Part shown: in pieces, positions 9,048-17,794 of the stretch
Position numbering within the stretch: position 1 is the stretch's first letter
Layout: each line of letters opens with the position of its first letter
Translations under genes and position numbers: made by a program
Notes under the pieces: generated by a model
The model's database searches: none
What the model was told of the DNA's origin: nothing
Seen by the model: the letters and a program-made list of their open reading frames with translations, nothing else
Assembly (NCBI GenBank): GCA_963665265.2
Contig: OY762224.2
Span: 1,860,001-1,924,000, forward strand
Reading direction: 5' to 3'
Length of the DNA stretch: 64,000 nucleotides
Source: CAXXHQ01 sp963665265
Lineage (GTDB): Bacteria; Planctomycetota; Planctomycetia; Pirellulales; Thermoguttaceae

Positions 9048-10085
9048 TTATCGGAGGTTGGCCTGACGTTCGGCCGAGGCGGACTTGGCGAAGACTTCGA
9101 CTTCGCGCGGGCCGGAGACTCGAGCTTGGAACGCGGTTTTGTCTTTGAGCCCTTCGACCGAAATGAGGTCGCCGGTCGAGCCGTCGTTGCGGGCTCGGAC
9201 CATCGTTCGGGCGACGATTCCGCCCGATCGAGCGAAGGCGGTGACCACGTCGCCGCGTCGAACCATGATTTGCGATTGCACGTCGTCTTGCAGAACGACC
9301 TTTCCGTCGGGAATGCATTTCACCGCTTGCTTGCCGACGATTTCCGAGGCGTCGCGGACCGATCCGTTTTCGACGGTCGAAGGATCGCTGCGAACGGAGA
9401 TGAGGTCCGACTCGCGAATCACTTCGCCCTTGGCGACGGAATGCGAGACGGCGACGACCATGGCCGGTCCGTAGACGTCGGCCGCCATCGGGAAGCGTTG
9501 CGTTCCTGCGTTGTCGACGACGAGGACGGTGAAAGCTTGATGTCCGATCCAGGGCTTTTGACCGCCCTCGACCGACAATGATTTGGAAGGATTGACGGCG
9601 GCGCGAATCAGTTCGGGCGTGAGCTCGAAGCGGGCGTCCCAGGGGCCGACGTCGCCCGATTGCGCGCGAATCCGTTCGACGATCGAGTCGCGGAGGCGGC
9701 GTTGAGCCCGTTTGTAGGCTTGTTGCGAAAGCGGCGCGTCTTGATTGGATTTGACGTCGAAGGCCGAATCGACGGCGATCTGACTCGATCCGGTGAAGCG
9801 GCACTCGACGAGATTCACGCCGCGCGATTGAAGCAGGTCTTGAATTTCGCGGACGCGGTAGACTCGCTGCTGGCTTCCGACGGGGCCAAGCTCCGTCGAG
9901 GCGAGCCGGCTTCGTTCGCCTTCGTCGGCCGAAACGACGTCGGCCACGTCGCCCAAGGTGAGGATCGTTCCGCGAGGGGCGGCTTGCGAACGGAGGCGGA
10001 TTTCGGCCGCCAACGTCGAATCGACCGCAAGGGCGGCGACGGCGAGCGTTGCGACGAGTCCGATTGTGTTCACGAGTCGGTTCAT
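9048..10085 (-). CDS. flgA: Flagellar P-ring assembly chaperone FlgA, long form
   Basis: FlgA is the periplasmic chaperone for P-ring formation. The 345-residue protein has a signal peptide (residues 1-27), a variable N-terminal half, and a C-terminal SAF-like domain with VSHSVAKGEVIRESDL, IVGKQAVKCIPDGKVVLQDD and MVRRGDVVTAFARSGGIVA, all characteristic of FlgA. It is longer than the ~220 residues of enterobacterial FlgA because of about 120 extra N-terminal residues. AAGGATTTT upstream serves as a ribosome binding site. It lies between flgG and flgH in the operon. Confidence 0.93.
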   Translation of the reverse strand: MNRLVNTIGLVATLAVAALAVDSTLAAEIRLRSQAAPRGTILTLGDVADVVSADEGERSRLASTELGPVGSQQRVYRVREIQDLLQSRGVNLVECRFTGSSQIAVDSAFDVKSNQDAPLSQQAYKRAQRRLRDSIVERIRAQSGDVGPWDARFELTPELIRAAVNPSKSLSVEGGQKPWIGHQAFTVLVVDNAGTQRFPMAADVYGPAMVVAVSHSVAKGEVIRESDLISVRSDPSTVENGSVRDASEIVGKQAVKCIPDGKVVLQDDVQSQIMVRRGDVVTAFARSGGIVARTMVRARNDGSTGDLISVEGLKDKTAFQARVSGPREVEVFAKSASAERQANLR

Positions 10086-10105
10086 GGCGGAAAATCCTTA
10101 GTCGT

Positions 10106-10909
10106 TTAGTAGCTTCGCAAGTTCGAAATGGTTTGCAAAATCGAATCGCCGGCCTTAATGGCTTGCGAATTCATTTCAAAAGAACGTTGCGTGGTGATAA
10201 GCTCGATCAGCTCGGTCGTCGGTTCGACGTTCGACGCCTCGAGAGCGTTTTGTTGCAAAGTGCCGAGACCGTCTTGACCGGGGTTGCCCAAGGTGGGCGC
10301 GCCCGACGAGGCGGTTTCGGTGTAAAGGTTCTCGCCCATTTTGAGCAACCCTTGGGGATTGATGAACGAGGCGAGTTCGATGCGGCCGACTTGGTTTTGT
10401 TGCGTGTTGCCGGGTTGGGCCACGGTGACGATTCCCTCGGCGCTGACGGAGATGGCCGTGGCGTCGGTGGGAATGGTTATCGGCGGTTGGAGCAAGCGGC
10501 CGGTGTTGGCCGAGCCGACGACGAGATAGCCGTTTGCGTTCACCGAGAAGTTGCCCGCTCGCGTGTATGAAGTGGTTCCGTCGGCGTTTTGCACTTGGAA
10601 GAAACCGCGGCCTTGAATGCACAGGTCGGTCGGGTTGCTGGTTTCCTTGACGGCGCCCTGCGTGAAATTCGTTTGCGTGCTGGCGCATCGAGCGCCGAGA
10701 CCGACGGCGATTCCGGTCGGTGTGAATTGACCGGCGGAGTCTTCGACGCCCGGCATCTTGTAGTGACGGTAAAGCAAATCTTCAAAATTCGCGCGATCGC
10801 TTTTAAAACCGGTTGTTTCGACGTTGGCCAGGTTGTTGGCGATGACGTCCAGCTTGGTCTGCATGCAGTCCATGCCGGTCGCGGCGGAATAAAGAGCTTG
10901 AATAGCCAT
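10106..10909 (-). CDS. flgG: Flagellar distal rod protein FlgG
   Basis: The start is placed at 10909 because MAIQALYSAATGMDCMQTKL is the standard FlgG N-terminus; the frame stays open upstream only by overlap with flgF. The product is 267 residues, close to the usual ~260. It carries the rod signature VIANNLANVETTGFKSDR, the FlgG-specific segment after it (NFEDLLYRHYKMPG), GRGFFQVQ.ADGTTSYTRAGNF and the C-terminal EPTTELIELITTQRSFEMNS. It builds the distal rod crossing the periplasm. It follows flgF by 41 nt. Confidence 0.96.
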   Translation of the reverse strand: MAIQALYSAATGMDCMQTKLDVIANNLANVETTGFKSDRANFEDLLYRHYKMPGVEDSAGQFTPTGIAVGLGARCASTQTNFTQGAVKETSNPTDLCIQGRGFFQVQNADGTTSYTRAGNFSVNANGYLVVGSANTGRLLQPPITIPTDATAISVSAEGIVTVAQPGNTQQNQVGRIELASFINPQGLLKMGENLYTETASSGAPTLGNPGQDGLGTLQQNALEASNVEPTTELIELITTQRSFEMNSQAIKAGDSILQTISNLRSY

Positions 10910-10950
10910 AGTGATTTTTGAAGAGTTAAAAAAGGATGCGGACGTCAGGT

Positions 10951-11703
10951 TTATACTTTTAAGACCCGGCTGATCAACGAGCCGAGCATCTGGTCTTGCG
11001 TTTTCATCATGTTCGTGTTGGCTTCCAAGACTCGAGTGGCTTCGATCAAGGAAGTCATTTCGACGGTCGGTTTGACGGCCGAGGCTTCGAGGTAGCCGGG
11101 GGCGGTGCGTCGTTCGGCGTCGGCCACTCCCGTCACGTCTTTCGCCGCGCGGAAGAGGTTTTCGCCGTGCTTCGAAAGCTCCGTCAACGAATCCGGTTTG
11201 ACGATCGCCAACTTTTGAACTAAGCCGGGTTGGACCACTTGGCCTTGATCGTCGAAATGCCAAGAGCCGGCGTCGGGGCTGATCATGATCGGTTGCCCCG
11301 CCTCGTTCAGCACGGAATACCCTTGCTGCGTGACGAGTTCGTTGCGCGAGTTGACCGAGAAATTGCCGGCGCGAGTGAGGAACGTGTCGTCCCCTTTTTT
11401 CACTTGAAAAAATCCGTCTCCGGCGATCGCCAAGTCGGCGACGTTTTCGGTGTGCTTGAGAGGACCGCCCGAAAAGTCGATTTTCGTCTCGCGGACCATC
11501 ACGCCGCCGCCTTGGTCTTCCAGTTCGCCTTGGCCGGCAGGAACGAGCCCCTTGCTGATCGCCTCGGCGTACCGCGATTGAAGAACGGCCAAGTCGCGCT
11601 TGAAACCGACCGTATCGACGTTCGCCAAGTTGTTGGCGATAACGTTGACGCGTTCGATTTGAGCGCTGGCGCCTTCCGCCGACATGTACAAACCGTAGGG
11701 CAT
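10951..11703 (-). CDS. flgF: Flagellar proximal rod protein FlgF
   Basis: The 250-residue protein starts MPYGLYMSAEGASAQIERVN and carries the rod signature VIANNLANVDTVGFKRDL and the hook-basal-body motif IAGDGFFQVKKGD...LTRAGNFSVN. The C-terminal VKPTVEMTSLIEATRVLEAN closes the D0 helix. It is the paralogue paired with FlgG, and the flgFG order is conserved in many phyla. It is the first gene of the minus-strand operon that runs through flgL. No strong ribosome binding site is visible. Confidence 0.92.
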   Translation of the reverse strand: MPYGLYMSAEGASAQIERVNVIANNLANVDTVGFKRDLAVLQSRYAEAISKGLVPAGQGELEDQGGGVMVRETKIDFSGGPLKHTENVADLAIAGDGFFQVKKGDDTFLTRAGNFSVNSRNELVTQQGYSVLNEAGQPIMISPDAGSWHFDDQGQVVQPGLVQKLAIVKPDSLTELSKHGENLFRAAKDVTGVADAERRTAPGYLEASAVKPTVEMTSLIEATRVLEANTNMMKTQDQMLGSLISRVLKV

Positions 11704-12186
11704 TTTGAATCTTCAGCGTGGTAAAGGATTAGTTCTTAGCCGGAGCTCGAAAGGTCGAATCTTCGGGCGTCGCAGTATTTAGCAACCGGCATGCCAAAGG
11801 CGGGAAAAAACGCGATCGTCGGCAATCTTAAAGAAAATGCCGAGAAAAACGGGGTTGCGCGTTAAAGTCTTTTTATTTTGCCGAGATGAGTGGTTCGGCT
11901 ATTTTTGCGCGACGGGCAATATCTGCGCCGCTTGCTTGTTTCGACGCGCAGATTCTGCCGATCGGCGAGGCGGAGCCTCGATTCTTATCGGTCCCCAGGC
12001 GGAGCCTGGGAACTAGGAGGAAAGGTAGAATGATGAATGTCGCGTCCCCTACGCCCTACGCTCCATGCCCTAATCCCTATCTATGCTAGCTAGATTTTTT
12101 ATTTTGTCTGTTTGTTTATTGCATTGCTAGACGATAGAGTCTATGCGTATTACCCAGAGCAGCACGCCGAGCTAGATTCACGAACC
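11704..12186. repeat. Divergent spacer flgF / fliW with dispersed palindromic repeats
   Basis: This 483-bp spacer should hold the promoters of the flg operon (leftward) and of fliW (rightward), but I could not pick convincing -35/-10 pairs. At 11967-12016 is a hairpin of the type CCCAGGCGGAGCCTGGGAAC, flanked by GGCGGAGCCT. The same unit recurs inside both copies of the ~400-bp repeat. At 12038-12080 is a CCCTACGCCCTACGCTCC run, a word-like repeat that recurs near 13282, 18215, 25127 and, on the other strand, 54655. No gene is seen. Confidence 0.55.
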
Positions 12187-12627
12187 ATGAAAGTCGTCGC
12201 CGCAAAGTTTGGTGCGATCGAGATTGAACAGGACGATCTTCTGTTCTTTCCCGAGGGATTGATGGGCTTTGAGAATTGCCTGCATTGGGCGATTCTCAAC
12301 GACGCCTTCTCCGATCACGTCGCATGGTTGCAGAGCGTGGAAGAGCCGGAGACGGCGCTAGCGGTGATAAGCCCGCGTCGATTTGTGCCCGAGTACAAGA
12401 TTCACGTATCGCGGATGGAGTTACTGCCGTTACGGTTAGAGAATCCGAATCGGGCCGAGGCGTTGGCGGTTTTGGGGAAGAGCGAGAGGGGATTGCACGT
12501 AAACTTGAAGGCCCCGTTGCTGATCAATCCGGATCGCCGGCTAGGACGCCAGGTGATCACGAGCGGCGACTATCCCCTGCAATACGATTTGGGCCGAGCG
12601 TCGAAGTTGTGGAAAAAAATCGCGTAG
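12187..12627 (+). CDS. fliW: Flagellar assembly factor FliW
   Basis: FliW is a cytoplasmic protein that binds either flagellin or CsrA. When flagellin is exported, the freed FliW sequesters CsrA and relieves repression of flagellin translation. The start at 12187 gives MKVVAAKFGAIEIEQDDLLF, matching the family N-terminus; FPEGLMGFE is the FliW hallmark. The product has 146 residues (usual 130-160). An in-frame start 75 nt upstream would add residues without family similarity. It precedes csrA by 67 nt, the classic fliW-csrA arrangement, with the first flagellin gene downstream on the same strand. Confidence 0.93.
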   Translation: MKVVAAKFGAIEIEQDDLLFFPEGLMGFENCLHWAILNDAFSDHVAWLQSVEEPETALAVISPRRFVPEYKIHVSRMELLPLRLENPNRAEALAVLGKSERGLHVNLKAPLLINPDRRLGRQVITSGDYPLQYDLGRASKLWKKIA

Positions 12628-12694
12628 GTCGGGACGGAGGTCCCGCTAGGCCTGCGCGTGGTTAATAAGCAATATACCGTGGAAGGAGCCGCCA

Positions 12695-12904
12695 ATGCTT
12701 GTCTTATCTCGCCAACGTGACGAAAGCATCATGATCGGAGACAAGGTTGTAGTAACGATCGTGGATATACGAGGAGACAAGGTTCGCCTCGGAATTGAAG
12801 CTCCGAGTGAAATTCCCGTCCATCGCCAGGAAGTGTACGAGGCGATCCAGCGGGAGAACCGCAAATCGGGACAGCTCGACCCGCATGACGTCCGCTCGGT
12901 CTAG
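12695..12904 (+). CDS. csrA: Carbon storage regulator CsrA
   Basis: The 69-residue protein is a small dimeric RNA-binding translational regulator that recognises GGA in hairpin loops. MLVLSRQRDESIMIGDKVVV at the N-terminus and VRLGIEAP.EIPVHRQEVYE are diagnostic. The C-terminal tail is slightly longer than the 61 residues of E. coli CsrA, as is usual in FliW-regulated versions. AAGGAG at 12683-12688 is an excellent ribosome binding site. The gene follows fliW and lies about 1.2 kb upstream of the first flagellin leader, its probable target. Confidence 0.97.
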   Translation: MLVLSRQRDESIMIGDKVVVTIVDIRGDKVRLGIEAPSEIPVHRQEVYEAIQRENRKSGQLDPHDVRSV

Positions 12905-13440
12905 CGGCGGTGATTTTTCTCCGCAAAGGAACGAGGAATTCACCGCAGTTCGTAGGGTGCGTGCTCGCACGCACCAAATGCATTCTTTACCGTAGGGTGG
13001 GCCGAGCGCAGCGAGTCCCACCAAGAGTATCCTCGCGCAACGAATTCACCGCCAAGACGCCAAGATCGCAAAGATTACGAACCGCTAAAACGTCCGTCTC
13101 TGCGACCTCTGCGCCTCTGCGGTAAAAATAATTTGTGTTCCTTTGTGCCTTCGTGTCTTGGTGGTGAAAATTCCGCTCTGCGGTGCAATCAACGCGGCGG
13201 CGGATATTGACAAGGCGAACAGATTGTTCACGATTTTGTCTCAAAAATCCTGTACATCATGTAAATCCTGTCAGATTTTGCGTCCCTATGCCCTACGCCC
13301 AATACCCTGCCCCCTGAAAACATGCTTCGCACGATGTTCAACTTTTCTTTTTCGAGAAAATTTGCGCATCTTGCCAATCATGTTGCATGATTGTGTATCG
13401 GGCTTCCGCCCGAAAATGGAAGAAGAGTTTGCATAGGTCG
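12905..13440. repeat. Spacer downstream of csrA packed with palindromic dispersed repeats
   Basis: The stretch holds several modular repeats. 12952-13023 has GTAGGGTGCGTGCTCGCACG followed by GTAGGGTGGGCCGAGCGCAG with its inverted half (TCCCACCA). 13045-13170 is an imperfect palindrome whose left arm is TTCACCGCCAAGACGCCAAG and whose right arms are TCTGCGCCTCTGCGGTAAA and TTCGTGTCTTGGTGGTGAAA. 13236-13276 is a half copy of the ACAGGATT family (AATCCTGTACATCATGTAAA). 13282-13312 is the CCCTATGCCCTACGCCC word. None is coding and the open frames here are spurious. The same modules recur after both flagellin genes. Confidence 0.7.
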
Positions 13441-14068
13441 TTTTCATGCGACCGATATAACGCATATTCTCGACAATTAGACGTAAGTTCGCCCTAACGG
13501 CGAAACTGGTTTGTTCATCGCGAGATTTACGACGGAGTCGGGAGAACTTCGACGAATGATCTACGCGGCGTTTCTGATCGGTTTTCGTTCCCGTTCGGGT
13601 TGTAGCGTCAATTGCCGACGAAGACGGTTCGCCGCTGCGCATTAGGCAAATCGGATGGCGTGCGTGCCGAAGGTCTCGTCGTCGGCCTCGCTTCCATCGC
13701 AGTTTCATTGTGTTTCGCCGCGCCAATATATTATTGCGCCGACGAAGCTTTCCGAGGCGTTTTTCTACCGCTTCGGCGGGGAATGCCCTGCCGTTTCTTT
13801 TGCGGTCGCTTTAGCGAAAAAGAGCGAGTTGAGAACATTTCTAAAAATTTCCAAAGTTTTTTTCTGGACCGATCAGCAAGGAATTGCGGGCGATAAATGT
13901 CGGACGTGCAGGCCAAATCGTCAATTTGTAATGGCTATAGCGGTCATACGGCCAGGGGTTCCGTCATCTAACCGGGCGAATCGATTTTCGCTTTCTTTCT
14001 GGAATAACCGGCGCCGAGTAGAAGAGTGATGAGACTAAGGGAAATTCCTTAGTCATCGTTAAATTACC
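13441..14068. other. Non-coding spacer upstream of flagellin 1, no recognised gene
   Basis: There are 628 bp without a convincing gene. Open frames of 90-125 codons exist (for example 13655-14029), but their translations are serine- and proline-rich with no domain, no plausible ribosome binding site and no conserved neighbour. I see no RNA gene. Confidence 0.5.
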
Positions 14069-14096
14069 TAAAGCGTCCATCTTGCCTTGACGATAG
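14069..14096 (+). promoter_or_regulatory. Candidate sigma-28 (FliA-type) promoter of flagellin gene 1
   Basis: TAAAGCGT (14069-14076), a 12-nt spacer and GACGATAG (14089-14096) resemble the FliA consensus TAAAGTTT-N11-GCCGATAA. The element just downstream (CCATATAGG) is shared with the same position before flagellin gene 2, where the -10 is a perfect GCCGATAA. The resulting 5' leader would be about 250 nt. Confidence 0.5.
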
Positions 14097-14099
14097 CAC

Positions 14100-14350
14100 C
14101 ATATAGGTCTTCGCGCAGAGTCGCGACCGGGCGGGGCTGCCTGCGCCGGGCGCGGAAGACCGATTGTAGATTCCGCGCGAAAACCTGATTTGAGTCATCA
14201 TGGAGTAAAACCCGTAAGTATCACCCCTCCGGAAACTGACCTCTTCCACCAGCCTCGGAAGCGGTTTTCGGAAAAAGCTCGCTCCGGAAAGTGTTCTCCC
14301 CGCCGTCCGGTGAAGCTTGAACATGAACCTTTAAAGAAAGGTGTTCTGGC
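14100..14350 (+). promoter_or_regulatory. Long flagellin 1 leader with GGA motifs, candidate CsrA target
   Basis: The leader begins with a block conserved before both flagellin genes (CCATATAGG, GCGCAGAGTCGCGACCG, CGGGCGCG). Closer to the start codon, TCCGGAAACT (near 14229), CTCGGAAGC (near 14255), TCGGAAAAAG (near 14268) and TCCGGAAAG (near 14285) give four GGA motifs within about 65 nt. Clustered GGA is the recognition element of CsrA. AAAGAAAGGTG precedes the ATG as ribosome binding site. Target status is inference from the fliW-csrA neighbourhood. Confidence 0.4.
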
Positions 14351-17300
14351 ATGACCCGCATTAACACAAACGTCAGTTCTTTAGTCGCACAAAATTCCTT
14401 GGCGAAATCCAACGCCGAGTTGAATACGGCGCTCACCCGTTTGAGCACCGGTTTACGCATTAACAGCGGTAAGGACGATCCTTCCGGACTAATTTCCAGC
14501 GAAATCCTAAAAAGCGATATCGCCAACGCCAACCAGGCGATCTCGAATTCGCAGACGGCCAACGAAATGATTTCGACCGCCGACAGCGCCTTGGGCGAAG
14601 TCAGCGGTATGTTGACCGATATCCGCACCCTGATCTCCGCGGCGGCCAACGATGGTACGTTGAGCAACGATCAGATTAACGCCTACCAACAACAAATCAA
14701 CGACTCGTTGCAAGCCATCAACCGCGTCGCTTCGACCACCGAGTTCCAAGGCCGCACGTTGCTCGACGGCAGCTTGGCCTTCTCGACTTCGGGCATCGAT
14801 AGCACGAAGGTTTCCGGCCTCAATATTAGCCAAGCCTCGACCGGCACGCAAAAGTCGGCCATCAGCGTCAAGGTGATCGGCCAAGCCACGAAGGCCTCGT
14901 TGACCTATTCCGGCTCGACCGTCACGACCGACACGAAGATTACGGTCTCGGGCGCCAACGGCTCGTCGGATCAAATCTCGTTGGCGGCCAACTCGTCGTT
15001 GACGACGATCGCCAAGTCGATCAATTCCTATTCCGACGCCACCGGCGTGCAAGCCGTCGTTTCGAACGGCGTGGTCGACGTGACCAACTCGGCCGGCAAC
15101 GCGGTCATCTCCGGCACGGCGAATAACAGCGGTTTGAACATTAAGAGCCGCGAGACCGGCGCCAACGCCTCGAACGTCAACGTCAAGTACGTCCTCGGCA
15201 CGACTTCCGGCACGACGGCCACCTTTACGGCCGCCACGAACTCGGACGACGCCAACGCCGGAACCCTCGTCGTCTCGTTACAGAAGACGGCTTGGGCGGC
15301 CACGACTTCGATGAGCTTTGCTGGAGGTAATACTGCTGGTACGGGATTCACGCTTGTGTCCAAACTGAAAGGCGAAGACTGGAACGGCTATTCGCTGAGC
15401 GTCGCGTCTGGTACTGGAAACAGCTGGGCTGTCGACACGGCCGCCAAAAAAATTACGGTGACGGTGGACAGCGGAGGGGCGACGATTGATGATATTGAGG
15501 GTGCGGCTAACGGAGATGCAAATTTCTCCAATATGTTTACTGTTGGACATATGGGTTCTAACACAACCGCTGACGTTGACATTGCCGCATTTTCGTCGAA
15601 CGCCGCCGGTCGTCTGACGACTGGCGCCACGACGGGCGATTTAGTGAGCGCCAACGCCACGGCCAACGCCGTTCGCGCGGCCATTACTGCCAACTCGGCC
15701 GCTAATGCCGCCTTGGAAGTATCGCTCGCCTCCGGTTCTGATGGCTCGGGGAAAGCGAACCTCTTCACCGAGTACGCCTACACGGGCACCGTGGCCGAGG
15801 ACAACTACATGCAAATCTTGGCGCCTTCGACCTCGCCGAACATTAAGTTGTCGTTCGTCGCTGGTACGGCCAACCAGACCTTGAGCGCCAACGTATCGAA
15901 CGTCGTCACGGCCTCGGGGACGTATCAATCGACGGCGGCCAACTCCTCTCTCACCATTACGGCGAAAAAAGACGGCACCGATTACTCCGGCGTCACTGTA
16001 TCTGTAATTGATACTTCTGCCGATACCACGCCTACCTCGCATGTCGTGTACGATAAGGAAGCGAAAACGCTGAAAATTTATGCGGATCTTTCCAATACCA
16101 GCACTCAAAATATTGACGAAGTCGCTAATCTCGTTAATAACGATGCCTATGCGAATCAGTTCTTTACTGCTTCATCCATGGGTGCTACTGGCGCGAATGG
16201 GACGCTAGTGGCGGGGAATTTTTCCTTCTCGACCTCGATTCCTTCGACGGCGACCGGCACGGTCACAATCAACTTGGCGACCGATTCGACTGGCGCCGTG
16301 ACTACCTCGGCCAATGACTTGATCGCCTTCCTCAACTCGACGACCGACGAAAACCTCAAGGCGCTCGGACTCGTCGTGACGAACTCGAGCACCAGTCAGG
16401 GAACAGGTAAACTGACCGCCACGACCTCGGATATCGCGCTCAAGACGAACGGATTGACCTATACGCCCACCTATGCGACGGGTAACACGATCGCCCGAGG
16501 CGGCCAAACTTCGCAGTTGGCCGTTACGGCCAAGACCAAAGGTTCGTCCTACGACGGCGTCAAGGTCGTCTTTGCCGACACCTTGACCTCGGCCGGCGCC
16601 AACCAAGTCAGCTTCGCCTACAGCGATACTGCCAAGACTTTGACGGTCAATATTTCGTCGGGCAACACGACCGCCCAGGCTATCGCCAACGCCTACAACG
16701 CGTTGGGTAATTCCGATACCGTCAAGACGCAATTCACCGTCGCCACGGTGATGGCCCCTGCCAGCGCCACCGGTAAGGTTTACGCGACCGACACGGCGAC
16801 GCTCACCGGCGGAGCCGGCGCCAGCGCCACGGTTGGCAACGGTATGAGCCTCTTGAACAAAGACGCCGCCTCGACCGCCAAGTTGACCTTGCAAGCCACC
16901 GAATACGGTTCGGCGAACTCGGTCAAGATTACGACCGCCACCGGCGCGTTCGCCACGGTTGACGGAAACAATATTTCGTCGAACGCGGCGTGCGGAACCG
17001 ATATTCAAGCGACGATCAACGGCATCAAGGCCGTCGGCGCCGGCTTGACCGCTTCGCTCTCGACCTCGGCCTTGTCGATGGCTATTACGCTCAGCGACAC
17101 GATGGCCGTGGGCGATTCGCTCGACTTCTCGATCACCGGCGGCGGCGCTCAATTCCAATTGGGTACCCAAGTCGTGTCGAACCAGCAGGTCGTCATCGGC
17201 ATCAACTCGGTGACTACTTCGACGCTCGGAAACGAGAGCGGCTCACTGGCCGACCTGTCGTCCGGCGAGAAGTACAGCTTGACCGGCGGCGACTTGACCA

Positions 17301-17572
17301 CCTCGGCCTCGATCGTCGATGCGGCGATCAACCAGATCACCACCCTTCGCGGTAAGCTCGGTACGTTGCAATCGACCACGTTGGAAACGAACATCAGTTC
17401 GTTGAGCAGCACGGTCGAAGCTTTGACCGAGGCGAAGAGCATGGTCGAAGACGCCGACTTCGCCGCCGAAACCGCGAACTTGACCAGAGCTCAAATTCTG
17501 GTGCAATCCGGTACGTCGGTCTTGAAGATCGCCAACCAAAACCCGCAAAACGTGTTGTCGTTGCTCGGCTAA
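14351..17572 (+). CDS. fliC: Giant flagellin, copy 1
   Basis: This is the filament subunit. Residues 1-145 are the conserved D0/D1 region (MTRINTNVSSLVAQNSLAKS, LTRLSTGLRINSGKDDPSGL) and the last ~90 residues are the C-terminal D1/D0 (TLETNISSLSSTVEALTEAK ... SVLKIANQNPQNVLSLLG). The protein has 1073 residues, roughly twice a typical flagellin. Residues ~150-980 are an exposed, Ala/Thr/Ser-rich central region. Compared with copy 2 the ends and several central blocks are nearly identical, while the patches around 15306-15600 and 15960-16230 differ strongly and use more A/T-rich codons. A copy of the shared hairpin terminator follows. The likely control is FliA-type transcription plus FliW/CsrA translation control. 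Confidence 0.95.
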   Translation: MTRINTNVSSLVAQNSLAKSNAELNTALTRLSTGLRINSGKDDPSGLISSEILKSDIANANQAISNSQTANEMISTADSALGEVSGMLTDIRTLISAAANDGTLSNDQINAYQQQINDSLQAINRVASTTEFQGRTLLDGSLAFSTSGIDSTKVSGLNISQASTGTQKSAISVKVIGQATKASLTYSGSTVTTDTKITVSGANGSSDQISLAANSSLTTIAKSINSYSDATGVQAVVSNGVVDVTNSAGNAVISGTANNSGLNIKSRETGANASNVNVKYVLGTTSGTTATFTAATNSDDANAGTLVVSLQKTAWAATTSMSFAGGNTAGTGFTLVSKLKGEDWNGYSLSVASGTGNSWAVDTAAKKITVTVDSGGATIDDIEGAANGDANFSNMFTVGHMGSNTTADVDIAAFSSNAAGRLTTGATTGDLVSANATANAVRAAITANSAANAALEVSLASGSDGSGKANLFTEYAYTGTVAEDNYMQILAPSTSPNIKLSFVAGTANQTLSANVSNVVTASGTYQSTAANSSLTITAKKDGTDYSGVTVSVIDTSADTTPTSHVVYDKEAKTLKIYADLSNTSTQNIDEVANLVNNDAYANQFFTASSMGATGANGTLVAGNFSFSTSIPSTATGTVTINLATDSTGAVTTSANDLIAFLNSTTDENLKALGLVVTNSSTSQGTGKLTATTSDIALKTNGLTYTPTYATGNTIARGGQTSQLAVTAKTKGSSYDGVKVVFADTLTSAGANQVSFAYSDTAKTLTVNISSGNTTAQAIANAYNALGNSDTVKTQFTVATVMAPASATGKVYATDTATLTGGAGASATVGNGMSLLNKDAASTAKLTLQATEYGSANSVKITTATGAFATVDGNNISSNAACGTDIQATINGIKAVGAGLTASLSTSALSMAITLSDTMAVGDSLDFSITGGGAQFQLGTQVVSNQQVVIGINSVTTSTLGNESGSLADLSSGEKYSLTGGDLTTSASIVDAAINQITTLRGKLGTLQSTTLETNISSLSSTVEALTEAKSMVEDADFAAETANLTRAQILVQSGTSVLKIANQNPQNVLSLLG

Positions 17573-17596
17573 GCCTGAGTACGGCGATATGATGCG

Positions 17597-17794
17597 ATAA
17601 ACCGCGCCGGCCTGGTTCGAAAGATCCAGGCCGGTTCGTTTTTCTTGGGGAACGAATGGCCGCGAAAGAACGCTATTTTTTCACCGCTGAGGCGCAGAGA
17701 GCGCAGAGAAAACAACATTGCCCGTCTCAGCGTCCTCCGCGCTTCCGCGGTAATAATTCATGTTGCTTTGTGCCTTCGTGTATTGGTGGTGAAA
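17597..17794 (+). terminator. Terminator plus repeat cassette after flagellin 1 (cassette copy 1)
   Basis: CCGGCCTGG (17607-17615), loop TTCGAAAGAT and CCAGGCCGG (17626-17634), followed by TTCGTTTTT, form a rho-independent terminator. Downstream, AACGAATGGCCGCGAAAGAA leads into an imperfect palindrome (17680-17794: TTCACCGCTGAGGCGCAGAG ... TTGGTGGTGAAA). About 130 bp of this block recurs almost unchanged after the HAF gene (20988 on), and the hairpin recurs after flagellin 2 (24916 on). Confidence 0.8.

Noticed and set aside
11863..11887. TAAAGTCT...GCCGAGAT as a sigma-28 promoter for fliW
   Set aside because: The spacer is two bases short, the -10 differs at two positions, and it lies ~300 bp upstream of fliW among repeats; too weak to list.
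13655..14029. A 124-codon open frame upstream of flagellin 1
   Set aside because: It has no recognisable domain or ribosome binding site, and it lies in the low-information spacer.
16205..17170. A 321-codon open frame antisense to flagellin 1
   Set aside because: It is a mirror of G/C-rich third codon positions in the flagellin gene. The product is Arg/Gly-rich with no domain, and a similar shadow exists in copy 2.
17607..17634. GGTTCGAAAGATCC, resembling a tRNA T-arm
   Set aside because: It is the loop side of a terminator hairpin repeated after three genes; no acceptor, D or anticodon arms can be drawn around it.
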